Below are positions 1 through 12,237 of a stretch of DNA of 64,000 bases, piece by piece; positions within the stretch are counted from its first letter, which is position 1, and each line of letters begins with the position of its first letter. Position numbers and translations under genes: made by a program. Location of the stretch: contig NC_091947.1 of NCBI RefSeq assembly GCF_041260155.1, positions 28,977,615-29,041,614 of the forward strand, read 5' to 3'. The DNA is from Ptychodera flava (taxonomy: Eukaryota > Hemichordata > Enteropneusta > Ptychoderidae). The notes beneath the pieces were generated by a model. It was not told the DNA's origin and made no database searches. It saw only the letters and a list, made by a program, of their open reading frames with translations.

Positions 1-590
1 AAGAATTGCCGTGAATTGCATCATCCTTCACAACAATGTATGCCGTGAGAATACTGGAACCCAGAGCTGGAGACATTGCTGACAGTCGTGTGGAAAGAAC
101 CTGAGATGACACCCTTTGAAAAAGACTTCTTCGTTACTTTTCAAACGAGACTTTCATTTAATGGAACTGGATGATCAGATACCTGGGACAGTTCCTTGAT
201 CACATCGTCAATGATGATGACATTGGCACCTGGTATCAGAAGCTGGACTTTATAGCAGCATAGACCCTAAATTAGGGTTTATAGTAGCAACTACTAGCTG
301 TGGATATATTCTTATTTATTAAATTCCTATTTATATGAAGAACATTTTCTACCTAGCAACATTATAAATGTGCATCTGTTAATGATTATCTTATAGAGAA
401 CAACCATCTTTCTCGTTGTTCTGTGAATGCTTTTCACAATGCCTTTACAAGTCTATGACAAAATAGACTTTCTGTCTTGAGTTATTTCTTCTGATAATTT
501 TAGACGTTGTTTTTCTGTAAATTCGTATTTATGCTGTCTTCACTAGCTGAGGATCAGTCTTATATATTGGGGAAATAAACATCTATTATT
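1..590 (+). other. possible 3' end of an upstream gene or transposase remnant
   Basis: No complete gene starts here. The first ~80 bases have one open frame reading RIAVNCIILHNNVC, which resembles the 'C-x-LHN' block near the C-terminus of PIF/Harbinger (DDE_Tnp_4) transposases, then a stop. An AATAAA lies at 574-579 and could be a polyadenylation signal for a plus-strand transcript entering from the left. Both readings are weak because the window edge cuts the context. Confidence 0.2.
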
Positions 591-3500
591 TTACATGGAT
601 ATTCCGGGATATATATGTCTTTCTTTGTTCTAGTATTTCATTTACAACCGACCCCTTCCCTCTGCTCTTTGAAGAGATTTGTTCTGAAAGCTGACACACT
701 GAATAAACGATTGCAGGAAAAGGAGACAAATTGAAAATCATGACTGATGGAGATATGAAATGTTGATTATGACTATTCGGCATATTTGTGCAAAAGTGAT
801 GGCTCTGTTCGAAATGTGAAATAATCAGTGTACAAATGATAACAATCGTCGAGGGCTTGATAGCTCCAACTCGTCCTGACATCTTGCCAGGTCATGTATT
901 TATGCGGTAAATTCAACATTGAGGACGCAGTACTGATGAATTCTTACCTCACATTTATTTGTCTCTGTCTCTAGCCTATCAGAAACATTGATAATCCCAG
1001 CTGAGTGCTCACGATTAGTAGATCGTACACGGTTTAAAGGCCTTAATTTCCCCAAAAAGAGAATGATCATGAAGTGTGAAGGGTTGTTTCACCAAACATT
1101 TGTTCCTCAAAGCCCAGCCATTGAACTGTTATGTACACCTAGCCAGCTCATCGCTTCAAATTTTAAATGTCAAATGTACAGTACTGAATTCGTAGGACTG
1201 TAAAGGGTGGCGTAGGATAACTTGTCCCTTCCTATTAATTATGAGCTATTAATGGTTTCCTCGGGGAGGAGGGAGGACGTGGGCCTAAAATGGGAAATTG
1301 ACATTTTTCCAAACCATGTCAAATTCCCCACCCTCAGGCTAAAAATGCTAAGTATGGAGGGGGAAAGGCTACACGACGTCGTATAACTTAGGGCTCGATA
1401 TCAGTCAAAATTTTGGGCACTGTGCGTATCGTGGCCATCAGATTCCCCTGTCCTGGGGATACGATTTGCGATCAATTTCCCCTGATGTCGCCCCCGGTCC
1501 CCCAATGGTGGAAACATTCAACGTCGAGTGAAGTTGAGCCCACGATCGTCAGGGTGCACGGGTAAATTGTACAGGTCATGGTCAAACCAACGATAATACT
1601 TGCTTTGAAAGAGGTTAAAAAAACTATGAAAACTGTAGTATTATGTTTCATCAAGCTATGTCTACAGGCAAATGCACTATGCAAACGAGAATATTCAAGA
1701 TTAATGTAAATTTGCTCGATGGACAGTTAATTCAAGGCGCCAATGTTTTCGTTCATTTTGGTCCAGGAAATCGTAAACTCAATGATAATGAATTTAAATT
1801 GTAATCATTATAAAAATCATACATAGTTTGAACTTATCAAACGAGGAAATCCATTGTGATAGTGTTGCATCATCCTTTCCTGACAATCGATGTCAACTTT
1901 AAAATACTTGGATCTGACCATAACCACTCCCTTCATTGAATACAACAATATGAAGTTTACAATTAATTACCTTACTCGATTTTTTCAAATGAGGCATTCT
2001 TATCAGACGGTTACCGTCCTTTGGTGACCCCCGATCAAAATTTAACAATTTGTCTTCGTAGGGAAGAACGCATGGTTCCTAGATCGAAATGCGTACGATT
2101 TTTCACGCCTATATGCACGCACGGTGTCACAAGTCACGTGAATAATTGTCTATCAGATTTGTACACTACAAACTGCACGTCACCAAAATCAGGTTGTCGG
2201 GTTACAATGTAATAACTCATCTCTGCAACGGATACGACGAGCATTTTGGCGTGGTTCGTAGTGCTCCCAAATCTCCGCCTTCATTTTTTGAGACAATGAG
2301 AGGAAGTTTGGACATCATATGTGCTAGATAGATCATTAACTTTTCTCAAACGGTAGACGTGAAAAACAACCGGTCCAATCATTATTGGTGGATTTTAGGA
2401 TATCAAAGGATTAGGCAGATTCAGAGACTTTATCGGGTCCTTTTTTGCAAAATAGTTCATACCCGCAATGGCGTCTCTTCAAATGTCTCTTTATTATCGT
2501 ACTCACTGAATTAAAATCGTCACAAATAAGAAAAATGAGAAAGCATACTCTTTTATTTTTAATACAACAAAACAAAAAGAAACGTGAAATTTTAGTGAAA
2601 ATGCCTGTTCCCGTCTAACACATTTGATGATATCATGAATAATCATTAACTCTATGTAAAACCTTTATAAAAAATTGTCACACATTCAAATCTAATCACA
2701 GCCATTGCAATAGCATAGGATTCAAGTGCATCCAAATGCAAATTTGTCTGAAGTCAGCATTCTTAATTGAATAATTACTTGCCTGAACTACTATCATGGG
2801 TACAATAACAGATTCAAGCATCTGGCCCAGCCGTTGGAACCACCGAAGGCTATTAAGTTACATTTATTTCGATGACAAATATATGTCAATATTCGTATCA
2901 TGATGAGATCATCGACACAGGTGGGGTTCAGACGAGCCCCGGGATGTTTATTAGATATTGAACTATGTCTGATTACAACTATCCTAATGCAGCGGAAAGT
3001 CAACACAGGGACTGAGCCCTGCATGCGTACGGATGAGGTCGTACGTTACAGGCATATTGGTGTATGAAGTTCAACGCATCGTGTTTTGTTCCAAAAGGAG
3101 ATAAGACCATGAGACCTTGAACTTTCCGCAAACAATGTTAATTTACTACATATTACTATTTGTGAAGGGTCTCGACTGGTATTGAGGTTGACCTGTTTCC
3201 TAAGTTTTGCCCACTGGTCAAGTGCAGCCAATGAAAACTTTGTGCAAAACGTTTACCTCTTCGACGTTTCTCACCTACATGTTACGCGGTTAAAACGAGG
3301 TTTAGAGAGGAATAACGTAGTGTGTATGTGCTATTTTCAATGGTATAATCACAAATAAAAAGTTTCCAATCACGTCAGTTGTGGCCGAGCAGGGGGAGAC
3401 AAAATACTGTTGTAGGGAGATCGCAAAAGGGAGCCATCGTGTTGTGGATAGGACAGAGGGGAATTGAAAAGAAGGGAGGGAGGGGACAGGCCTACCTTGC

Positions 3501-6203
3501 AAATCATAGTAGGGGATTGCAAACAAGGTTCGAAGTAAACAGCGTTAACATTATTCCCATTCTATTTTTTTAATATTTTAACTTGCATTTGAATAGTATG
3601 TTTAGAGGTATTTTTGGTGAAATTACCTTGTTGGCTGCACTTGACGATGATCTGAAACCAACAAACTCAACATCGAGAAAAACACTACTTCAGTAATTTA
3701 CCTTATTCCCTGAATAGATAGCGTTTAGTTGATCGATTTAACCTCTCCTGCTTTACAAGTATTTCCACTTTCTTGTCTGATTCTCTATATTTCTACAGAG
3801 ATAGAAACACTATCCTATAAGCATGATATTCTCGGTACGAGGGTGCAAAATAACAGTCTGGCGTCACATGTACATACAAAATGGGATGAAACTGTCCGTG
3901 CTATTAGTTTCCTAATCATCTTTGACGTTCTAAGATATACCAGTCTGCTTCTATAAGCTTTTAAAACGCGTTGTTGTACGGCTACGCTGTATTGCTGAGT
4001 GTCATGGGAAATTTGTGTCATGACCTTTGCCTCCTGGGCTTTATTCGAGGAAATGGTCTCTCTACGTCACTTAGCACAATGGTGACGTCATGCAAGGGGT
4101 GTTCCCTACCATGTTGCGGTAGAACTCCCCATTCAGTGATAACGCTACGGTATTAATCACAAAATATGGGTCTGCATAGGTCAGGGGAAGCAATATATAT
4201 CAAAATCAAAGGTCGAGTTTCATCACGCACCGGAATATTATACGTTTATCACCGCCATGATTGAAATTAGTATTCATTTGTAAGTAAGAAGAGGTTCAGT
4301 AGCAGCTCAACTTACTAGACTGATCGATAAAATTATGATGCGATGTAATTCAAAAGGGGAGGCGTTTGAAACATTTCAGAAGTAGACCTAGCCTGCTAGT
4401 ACACGATGATATCATAACATGACATGCAGTGCTTCGCATTTTAATTTCGATCTGTCAACAACAGGTAACTTTAGACGTCACTAGTGATGTGATGATCTTT
4501 CCGATGTGATATCGTTGATTAATTCATCCACAGACAAGGATTCATCATCGGTTTCCGTCATAACAAGCTACAAATAACTTTGTTCGTGTGGTGATGCAAA
4601 CCCAAGTTGCTTTGATACACTGCGCAGTGATATGAAAAAGCACATACTCGTCGACCGGTAAATTGCATAAAGATATACCGACACAACCTGTTGAAAGTTC
4701 GGCAGGTTCAATCAAGTTGACTGAAGTCTCAACGAACTTCTTCCAGTGACGTTTCAATATGTCCGACGAAATGATTTACACCCTGGACGTCAAGGGGTCT
4801 GTGCACGGTGTCCACAGCTGTTGTCAGTAGGGAGAATACCAAAGGCTGAGATCAGAGACTGTACAAAGCACATCAAGTGTGTCCAGAGGAGCCATAGCCA
4901 GCAGCGAAAAGTATCATGGAAGTATAGCGCCGAAGAAAGGGAAGGCAAACATCACTTACACTACAACGAATCCAAAGTATCTTGTGCTTTTGGAGTAACC
5001 AGCGCCGTACAGATGAGGAACTGGTCAGCAAGACGACTCTTGATGGTCTGACACTAATTGAACAAGAATTATTTTCATAAAATGGTGTTCTGTCACTGCG
5101 CTATCAACGGAGATCCTGAAAATCGTTTTCACGGAAGTTCACTGGTTATGGACTCGCATTTTCTTTTTCGTAAATGGAAATGATTGCCAATTTATCTGTT
5201 TTTCATGTATAATTCTTCATAAAGGTTGCACATTGCCACATTTTAATTGTTTGTAAAGACTGGTTACGATAATGTGTATGTATTTGCCTAGCGAAAAGAT
5301 AACACGATTTATATTTCTGTGCAATAAATTGTGTACATAGTTCTCTGTATTATCTTCATTTGGGTGACTGAGCAACTGGTAGTACGTTGATCACAATCAG
5401 TTTAATACCGTATGAGCAATCTAAATAAACTTTTATAGGTGTAACCGACTGTTTGGCTCTTAATCAAATTGCGTACAGCGTGAGTGCTTGCCAGCCACAG
5501 ACATGACAATGAACATACTATTATTCTAATAAACTCACACGTATATTCCATGGGGCATTTGTATCTTTATACTTAGCCAGTACACTGATTTCTAGAATGA
5601 CGATTTTTTTTTTCGCGAGATCGACCACCTTATTCCATTTGTGAATACAGACTTGCGAAACAGTCCGACCAGAAACCATCGTGCAATGAACATAACTAAT
5701 CAAAGTGTCAACAAGTTTGAAATTGCCAAGTGAAAACAGAAACGGTGGTAGCAAATGTCACACAATGATTACCAATATTGTATAGCAAGCCACTTTGCAA
5801 AGAAACTGTGAGAAGAATGTGAACGGCAGAATGGTTTTCAACATGTCACAACTTCCTGAATTCAGTATTTACACTATTTACAATGTAATTATTAGAAAAT
5901 AAATCTGAAAACGTGAAAACAATGACATTCCTGTATCACTTCAGCATTTATTTACATCACAAAACTTGCATTTGGAATGCCGTTATTCAAATGGTACTAA
6001 AATTCCTCAACACAACCATCAAACTCAAGTATGTTTCTGTCAGGAAGTACATAATAAGTACCGGTTCACCTCTACGTGTTTCTTTTCACTCATAAAGTTT
6101 AAGGAAAGAGACTGTAAGATTTTGAGGAAACCCATGCAATGTTATAGACAGTAACTAGATTAACAATAAAAACAGTCTGCTCGGATGAAACAGCTCACTT
6201 TTT
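591..6203. other. intergenic stretch with no supported gene
   Basis: I see no convincing coding exon on either strand. Open frames are short and lack compositional bias, splice context or recognisable motifs. A ~100-codon open stretch at 4746-5051 begins with GTG and is followed by AATAAA-type signals near 5322 and 5422, so a terminal exon of an unseen gene is possible but unsupported. Confidence 0.5.
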
Positions 6204-6395
6204 GCTGTTCGGTCGATTTATCATATTCTATTTCTGTACATCTTTAACGGTATTCCAAACTCTCTTTTGCTTTCTCTGCCGAGAAGGATGGCTCTCTTGA
6301 TCGGTCGTTCTCTTGGGGCTTCTACCGCCCTCAACGGGTGCTTCGAATATAAGCTATCTCTCTGCCACTCTGGTCCACTCAAATTGATGACACAT
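6204..6395 (-). pseudogene. decayed C-terminal fragment of a small heat-shock protein gene (A type)
   Basis: On the minus strand this segment aligns along its length with the C-terminal part of the intact A genes: the end of the alpha-crystallin domain through the tail (compare roughly 7065-7245 in pair 1). Shared blocks include CTGTTCGG, GTCGATTTATCAT, CTTCTACCGCC and GGTGCTTCGAAT. It is broken by several small insertions and deletions, has no open frame, and no N-terminal half or promoter is visible. I read it as the worn-down left edge of the array, a ninth gene copy much older than the other eight. Confidence 0.7.
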
Positions 6396-6971
6396 AAAAA
6401 TATAACAATATAAGATGACGAATTTAGGAATATTTAATATAATGACCAATAACATGATGCCGTGACATGAAAGAAAATCCTCGACAATAGAAAAACTTAT
6501 TGTCACTTTATAAGTGGTTTACCTGACAGAGTTGTTTTATCGCAAGCAAATGAGACGTTATTCCATTCTCAATCAAAATACTCTTGCATACAACACACAC
6601 TAGGCTATTGTCTCTCTGTTAAATACATATATATGAAAGTAAAACACAAATACAGTGTCATATGTATGAGTTATTGATAAAGTGTATCGATGTTTTATTC
6701 CAGTCACAAAATGACGATGCATACAAACTCGATGACACCAAACGATTACTAAAGGACAACATACTTTAAATAAATATATTATTACTGATGGAATGTTCTA
6801 AAACGAAAGTGCAAATCATCGTCCGAATTTCATTAAAATCTTCACAATTGAAAATATTTAACGATGTTGTAAAATAAAAGACTAAAAAAAAGTCCGTATG
6901 AAATAAATTGGCAGCTTTGGAGTGAAATGAAGACAATATATTGTTGACTTTGATTGTTCGCCGTAGTCAGT

Positions 6972-7787
6972 CTACTCGGATCCAGCATCACTTTTACTTT
7001 CAAAACCATCACTCTCAGATTCCTTTTCTGTCGCCGTTTCCACATTCTCTGAATTTTCTGGAAACTGTTCGGATTTTGTCGATTTATCATCTTCTACTTC
7101 TGCACCGTTTGCGGGACACTCAATACTCACTGTTGGTTTCTCGACTGTGATTGGTATTGGCCGTTCTTTTGGTTCTTCTATCGCCTTCAACGGTGCTTCG
7201 AATGTCAGCAATTTGCCACTCTCGTCGAACTTTGAAATCAGTTGATCTGTATTGACGTTATCGGGAAGAGTGTAGCTCTGTCTGAACTGCCTCTCCTCCG
7301 TACTGTAAATGCCATTACCGTGGTCAGTTTCATGTACGTATTTGCCGACGATACTGAGTTTACCTTCACTGACGGTCAATTTCAAATGTTCAGGTTTGAA
7401 ATTGCCAACTGATACAGAAAGTTTGAAGTTTTCGGGTGTCTCCTTTTCTTCAGACTTGTCAACAGTTTCCTGATTTTCAGCTTCTTCGGAAGAATCAGAG
7501 CTTGTCTCTTTCTTGTCGCTGGCTTTCTTGTCAGTTTTTGATGTTTCACTTTTCTCCATGTCTTCCTGTGAATTGGCCAAGAGTTCCATCAAACTGGCCA
7601 AAAACAGATGTTGCGGTAAGTGGCTGTACCAGCTGTCACCGTAGTAGCTGTCGTCTGCGTCGACCAGCTCTCTCAGCAGATAATCTACAGGTCCAGTTCC
7701 ACATTGGCTTTGAAGACAAGGACGGTGACATCTTCTGACGATCCTTGGGTAAACGACTCTTTGTCTTGGAATCAGTACACAAGCCAT
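6972..7787 (-). CDS. small heat-shock protein, alpha-crystallin family (A gene, pair 1)
   Basis: ATP-independent holdase chaperone that would bind unfolding proteins in oligomers. The 271-residue product starts MACVLIPRQR. The ATG at 7787 is chosen because it is shared by all four A genes, while the open frame further upstream has no ATG. The N-terminal region (1-75) holds four Cys (C3, C20, C24, C29). A Lys/Glu/Ser-rich linker (76-118) follows, then the alpha-crystallin domain (about 120-202) with R166 at the position of the conserved Arg of human alphaB-crystallin (R120) and the block SYTLPDNVNTD. The C-terminal extension has an IPI (IxI) motif at 211-213 and ends in a long acidic tail. A TATA box (reverse of TTTATA, 7924-7929) lies ~140 bp upstream of the ATG. 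A polyadenylation signal on this strand is at 6694-6699. Intact and intronless. Confidence 0.92.
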   Translation of the reverse strand: MACVLIPRQRVVYPRIVRRCHRPCLQSQCGTGPVDYLLRELVDADDSYYGDSWYSHLPQHLFLASLMELLANSQEDMEKSETSKTDKKASDKKETSSDSSEEAENQETVDKSEEKETPENFKLSVSVGNFKPEHLKLTVSEGKLSIVGKYVHETDHGNGIYSTEERQFRQSYTLPDNVNTDQLISKFDESGKLLTFEAPLKAIEEPKERPIPITVEKPTVSIECPANGAEVEDDKSTKSEQFPENSENVETATEKESESDGFESKSDAGSE

Positions 7788-8299
7788 GACTTCACTGAGA
7801 CTGTATTGCCGGGTTTTAACAGTGTTTAGGTACAAAGGTTCAGGACAGCGACTTCGCCTGTTCTGATGTGTTGCTTCAACCGTTGAGTTGCAAAGTATGA
7901 CTATCTACAGTAAATGTTCCGTATTTATACACTTGATGATATTTATTCCAGAATAATCTCCACTTTGGTTAAAAACAATGTCATAATGACACGCCACTCT
8001 ACTCTGTCTACTGTTCGCGAACATTCTAACCAGGTGGGTTCGTTTGTTCAGTGCTTTCCTCCATGGATGGGAAAAAACAAAGACAGATGCACGTGAAGGT
8101 CACTTAATGAGGGCGCTGTCAGTTCCAGAAGGTTCTGCGTGACGAGAAAAGTAGACTTGTCTAGATCAGCCACGTAGGTTCCAGAACAAATTCTCAACCA
8201 ATATAAGGAGACGGTGTAAGCATTAGAGTCAAAACAGTCTTTACTGCAAAACAGTACACGTCACATCTTTCCCGAACCTCAAAGACACACACTAGAAAT
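7788..8299. promoter_or_regulatory. bidirectional heat-shock promoter, pair 1
   Basis: Shared by the divergent A and B genes. It contains a perfect three-module heat-shock element TTCGCGAACATTC at 8014-8026 and a second, TTCCAGAAGGTTC, at 8123-8135. Two-module sites TTCCAGAA lie at 7946-7953 (near A) and 8179-8186 (near B, followed by AAATTC). The TATA for B is in CCAATATAAGG (TATA from 8202, with an overlapping CCAAT at 8198-8202). The TATA for A is the reverse-strand TATAAA at 7924-7929. HSF1-type activators bind alternating nGAAn/nTTCn modules. Confidence 0.85.
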
Positions 8300-9097
8300 A
8301 TGACTTGCGTGTTGTTCTCTGATCCATTCCCTGTTTATCGTCCGAGAGTTGCTGCTGTCAGCAGATACCAGCCTTACTCTTTGGCGAGGAGATGGCGACT
8401 TCATCCCCTTCACACTCTTCCAAATCCATTGCAATTAGTGGAGGAAGACTTTTTCGACGATGGGAATGACTCTGTCTTTGACGATATCTTCTGTCATCTT
8501 TTGCATTCAGCAAAGAATAAGAACACGGACAGTTCAGGTGAAGCGCCAAAGGAATTGTCTGCTGATCGTGATTTGGCATCTGATTCAGTGGAGAAAGTCA
8601 CTCAATGTACCGATGTTGCTGAATGCTCAAAAAATTCGGACGGCCAAGATCAGGAAAAGAAGAAGTCTGACAACTTTAAACTTGTCGTGTCCATTGGCAG
8701 CTTTAAACCAGAGCATCTGAAAGTGTCTGTCAAAGATGGAAAACTGACAGTAGCAGCCAAGTATCTCAATGAAGTGGACCATGGTGATGGAGTTTACAGT
8801 ACCCAGGAGAGACAATTTAAACACAGTTACACTCTGCCAGACAATGTCAATATAGATGAAGTGACTTCCAAATGCGATGAGAATGGATTGCTGACATTTG
8901 AAGCACCGCTGAGGGCGGTAGAATCATCAACAGGACGAGAGATACCCGTTATAATGGACACTACAAGAGAGGAACAGGGCTGCAATGAAAAGCAAGAAGA
9001 CGAAAAGCAGATTTGTGAAACCGAGGAACCAGTAGAAAGGGAAGATCAATCAGATAAACAAACCATGGAATCGAATGGTGAACGACTTAAAAACTGA
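8300..9097 (+). CDS. small heat-shock protein, alpha-crystallin family (B gene, pair 1)
   Basis: Chaperone of the HSP20/alpha-crystallin family, 265 residues, starting MTCVLFSDPFPVYRPR. This is homologous to the MACVL start of the A genes. The N-terminal arm is Arg/Tyr/Pro-rich (1-50), followed by an acidic stretch (EEDFFDD, 48-54), a charged linker (71-124) and the alpha-crystallin domain (about 125-208). R171 sits at the alphaB R120-equivalent site, followed by the SYTLPDNVN block. An IPV (IxI/V) motif is at 215-217, then a Glu/Lys-rich tail. It diverges from A across a shared promoter. AATAAA at 9329-9334 is the likely polyadenylation signal. Intact, no intron. Confidence 0.92.
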   Translation: MTCVLFSDPFPVYRPRVAAVSRYQPYSLARRWRLHPLHTLPNPLQLVEEDFFDDGNDSVFDDIFCHLLHSAKNKNTDSSGEAPKELSADRDLASDSVEKVTQCTDVAECSKNSDGQDQEKKKSDNFKLVVSIGSFKPEHLKVSVKDGKLTVAAKYLNEVDHGDGVYSTQERQFKHSYTLPDNVNIDEVTSKCDENGLLTFEAPLRAVESSTGREIPVIMDTTREEQGCNEKQEDEKQICETEEPVEREDQSDKQTMESNGERLKN

Positions 9098-9334
9098 GAT
9101 TTTGCATGTTGAGAGAGTTACTATTTGTGAAATGTTGATACTAGCAGTTTATTTGAGCCCACACTCTTTGACATGTCGATTTCTGACATTCTAATGTTGT
9201 GTAATGTATTTTGCAATTTTTTTTATGTAATGAAAAATACCTGTATCTGACGTTTTGCAAATTTAAGATTTTGTTCGAATTTCGTTTTCACCGTTCTAAA
9301 TCTTTTAAATGTATTCATGTTTTATTGAAATAAA

Positions 9335-10581
9335 GCGAAATTGAACCCGATTTAACGAATCGTGTGATTATTTTAAACCTAATTTATCTATAGAGAGGTC
9401 CAACTTTGCGAAGAAAACAAAACAAGTGTACCAAAGTTTGGATGCAAACAATTAACACGGATCCAACATACTGTTACAAGGTTGTAGTCAATGGAAATAA
9501 ATATTTGTGGTGATTAGATTTCTGTCATTTATAGAGGGGTACTTTTGGATATCTAATTTATTGGAACTAGCGATGTTTCAGCCGTTATCAATTCGTCATT
9601 CTTTCATGGGTGAAATTTGATATAAAGTAATGAGAGCTTCATAAGTCCTAGGATATGATGCTTATCTTAGCGACGTATGTTAAAAAAGTAAAACGCCTGG
9701 GAATCACTGTGGGGGAGGGGGGCATACACATATGCAAAAGCCTGGTGCCTTGAAGCGGGGGAAATCCCGGATTAGAAATTTCACAGCCAGAGGATTTTTG
9801 TTTTATTAAAATGCATTTGAGATAGAGGGAAACTGGTAAGGTTGGTCGAGTTGCCATAATGCAATATTCGGGCTCCTTTAAAGCGACAGATTCGAAGCAC
9901 TGTTGTACTCCATTTGGAATTCTGAGGTGATAGGAAAAGGTTTGTGTAACACTGGAACAAGTGGCGTAATCTCCTCCACTTTCCTTGAACAATAAAAATC
10001 GTTCAGTGATAAACATTTTACACGAAAATAACAAATGAAACTCATCACTATTTCGTTTGCTATGATATCTTGGACAATCTCTATCAAAGGTAATTTTAGT
10101 TTACTCTTCCTACCTAATTCAATACTTAAACTATGATCATCACTCAATCTAAATTTCGATTAAGCTCTGCGAAGTGGAAAACTTGACAAGTCGTTTAGGT
10201 ATTTTTCAAAATACAACCCAGTCTTGAAATTTCTGTATGTACGCAATCAGTTACCACCTTTATATATTCTCCTCCTAATATTCAAATTCTTGTTTGATAT
10301 CTTCCTTTTTATTTATTGTTTAACTCTGCATATGATGTCACCTTAAAAGGCCCTTAAAAGGGTTATGGAGTATAATTTTCTACATCTTACTATATTCTTG
10401 AAGAACACTGATTTGTGCTGACCCTCCAGTAGCCTTCTCACTGTTAAACAGTTTGTCTGTTGTACAACTTGGATACATTGTTGTCCGTTTGAAAATGTTC
10501 AGTTTTGTACTTTGTCCAATTTTGGGATGTAGTACACCACACATTCTGCTAGTGTGAGTTGTGTACGATAAAGATCGATTG

Positions 10582-10632
<51 letters not shown>

Positions 10633-11123
10633 AAAGAAAAATTGAATTCCCTTTCCCTCTCAGCTTTGTTGTATACTCATTTCCTTTGATTAATCCTATG
10701 TTGAACAAGAAATGCTAGACTAAATCTGCAAGTCGATTAAAATCGGATGCATAGATGTCGACATTTCAACCTTTCCTTGTTCTTTGCCTGTCTGTTTACC
10801 ACTTCTCTATATTCTATATCACCTGCAGCTGACGGCATGCGCACAGTGTAAGTATTCTAAGGTTGGATTTTAAAACTGTGGTTTATTTGGAATCAAGGGG
10901 GTGGTATGGTGGCTTTTTCAAAATCAAGATGGGTTTCCAGCTTTTCATGCACCTTCTCTTCCATACTACACACAATATGTTATTATTTCTCTCTCTCTCT
11001 CAAAATATCTGCTCTAACTTGCATACATCGCACCAAATGTCATTATTTTTCTTTCCATCAATATGTATTTCCTACATGTATATATTACACCTGAAGACAA
11101 CATATATACAGTTGTATTAACGT
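9335..11123. repeat. spacer between pairs 1 and 2, duplicated after pair 3
   Basis: No gene. From about 9098 to 10920 it is nearly identical to 17493-19330, including non-coding detail such as the G-rich run near 9711-9722 and the sequence just before the GATT repeat. The main difference is the length of the GATT microsatellite. Its high identity outside coding sequence dates the two-pair block duplication as recent relative to divergence among the other units. Confidence 0.8.
10585..10632. repeat. (GATT)n microsatellite, about 12 copies
   Basis: Uninterrupted tetranucleotide repeat. The allelic-looking copy in the duplicated spacer (18967-19044) has about 19-20 copies. Confidence 0.95.
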
Positions 11124-11423
11124 TTTATTACAGACATAAAATACACAGATTCATACAAATCAAATGAAAGTGTTCTGAGCTTATAACTTGAGTACAACAG
11201 AGTTTAAATCAATACATTATTACTTATGGAAATTTCTGAATCGTAACCGCTCAACTTAAAGTACAAATCACTATAAAACAATATTATAAAAATGTTCTTG
11301 GTTAAAAACAATTATCGAAAAAAGTGAAATAATTTAATTAAAGTGGTTGATAAATAAACAGGCAGCTGGTTATAGTGAATAAAGGCAATATATTCTTGGC
11401 TTTGATTGTGCGCCAAAGTCAGT

Positions 11424-12237
11424 CTACTCGGATCCAGCATCACTATTACTTTCAAAACCATCACTCTCAGATTCCTTTTCTGTCGTCGTTTCCACATTCT
11501 CTGAATTTTCTGCAAACTGTTCGGATTTTGTCGATTTATCACCTTCTACGTCTGCACTGCTTTCGGGACACTCAATACTCACTGTTGGTTTCTCGACTGT
11601 GATCGGTATTGGACGTTCTTTAGGTTCTTCTATCGCCTTCAACGGTGCTTCGAATGTCAGCAATCTGCCACTCTCGTCGAATTTTGAAATCAGTTGATCT
11701 GTATTGACGTTATCGGGAAGAGTGTAGCTCTGTCTGAACTGCCTCTCCTCGGTACTGTAAATGCCATTACCGTGGTCAGTTTCATGTACGTATTTGCCGA
11801 CGATACTGAGTTTACCTTCACTGACGGTCAATTTCAAATGTTCAGGTTTGAAATTGCCAACTGATACAGCAAGTTTGAAGTTTTCGGGTGTCTCCTTTTC
11901 TTCAGACTTGTCAACAGTTTCCTGATTTTCAGCTTCTTCGGAAGAATCAGAGCTTGTCTCTTTCTTGTCGCTGGCTTTCTTGTCAGTTTTTGATGTTTCA
12001 CTTTTCTCCATGTCTTCCTGTGTATTGGCCAAGTTCCATCAAACTGGCCAAAAACAGATGTTGCGGTAAGTGGCTGTACCAGCTGTCACCGTAGTAGCTG
12101 TCGTCTGCGTCGACCAGCTCTCTCAGCAGATAATCTACAGGTCCAGTTCCACATTGGCTTTGAAGACAAGGACGGTGACATCTTCTGACGATCCTTGGGT
12201 AAACGACTCTTTGTCTTGGAATCAGTACACAAGCCAT
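11424..12237 (-). pseudogene. frameshifted small heat-shock protein gene (A gene, pair 2)
   Basis: Homologous along its whole length to the other A genes (271 codons), but two bases are missing near 12033 (AAGTTCCATC here, AAGAGTTCCATC in pairs 1, 3 and 4). The N-terminal frame (MACVLIPRQR..., from the ATG at 12237) therefore runs out of frame after LASLMEL and stops about 79 codons in. The linker, alpha-crystallin domain and tail remain open in the next frame but have no natural upstream ATG; the first Met there is in the linker (MEKSETSK). Everything else, including the promoter, the IPI motif and the polyadenylation signal at 11124-11129, is intact. So this is either a very young pseudogene, an N-terminally truncated product, or an assembly error. 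Confidence 0.8.

Noticed and set aside
586-882. 98-codon minus-strand open frame with a hydrophobic stretch near its start
   Set aside because: It has an ATG, but no homology, splice context or downstream signal; length is within chance for this base composition.
7436-7829. Plus-strand open frames antisense to the A genes, repeated in all pairs
   Set aside because: They recur only because the A genes recur; their codons mirror the conserved sHSP coding strand and some lack an ATG.
7788-7835. N-terminal extension of A genes (MYLNTV...) and of B2 at 12682
   Set aside because: The upstream 'start' codons are TTG; pair 4 has a stop there, and the MACV start is conserved in every copy.
8358-8824. 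Open frames overlapping the B genes in other frames
   Set aside because: Shadows of the sHSP reading frame, without independent support.
9648-10147. Minus-strand open frames of 128 and 89 codons, repeated at 18201-18541
   Set aside because: They are duplicated with the spacer; the longer lacks an ATG start, and neither has recognisable motifs.
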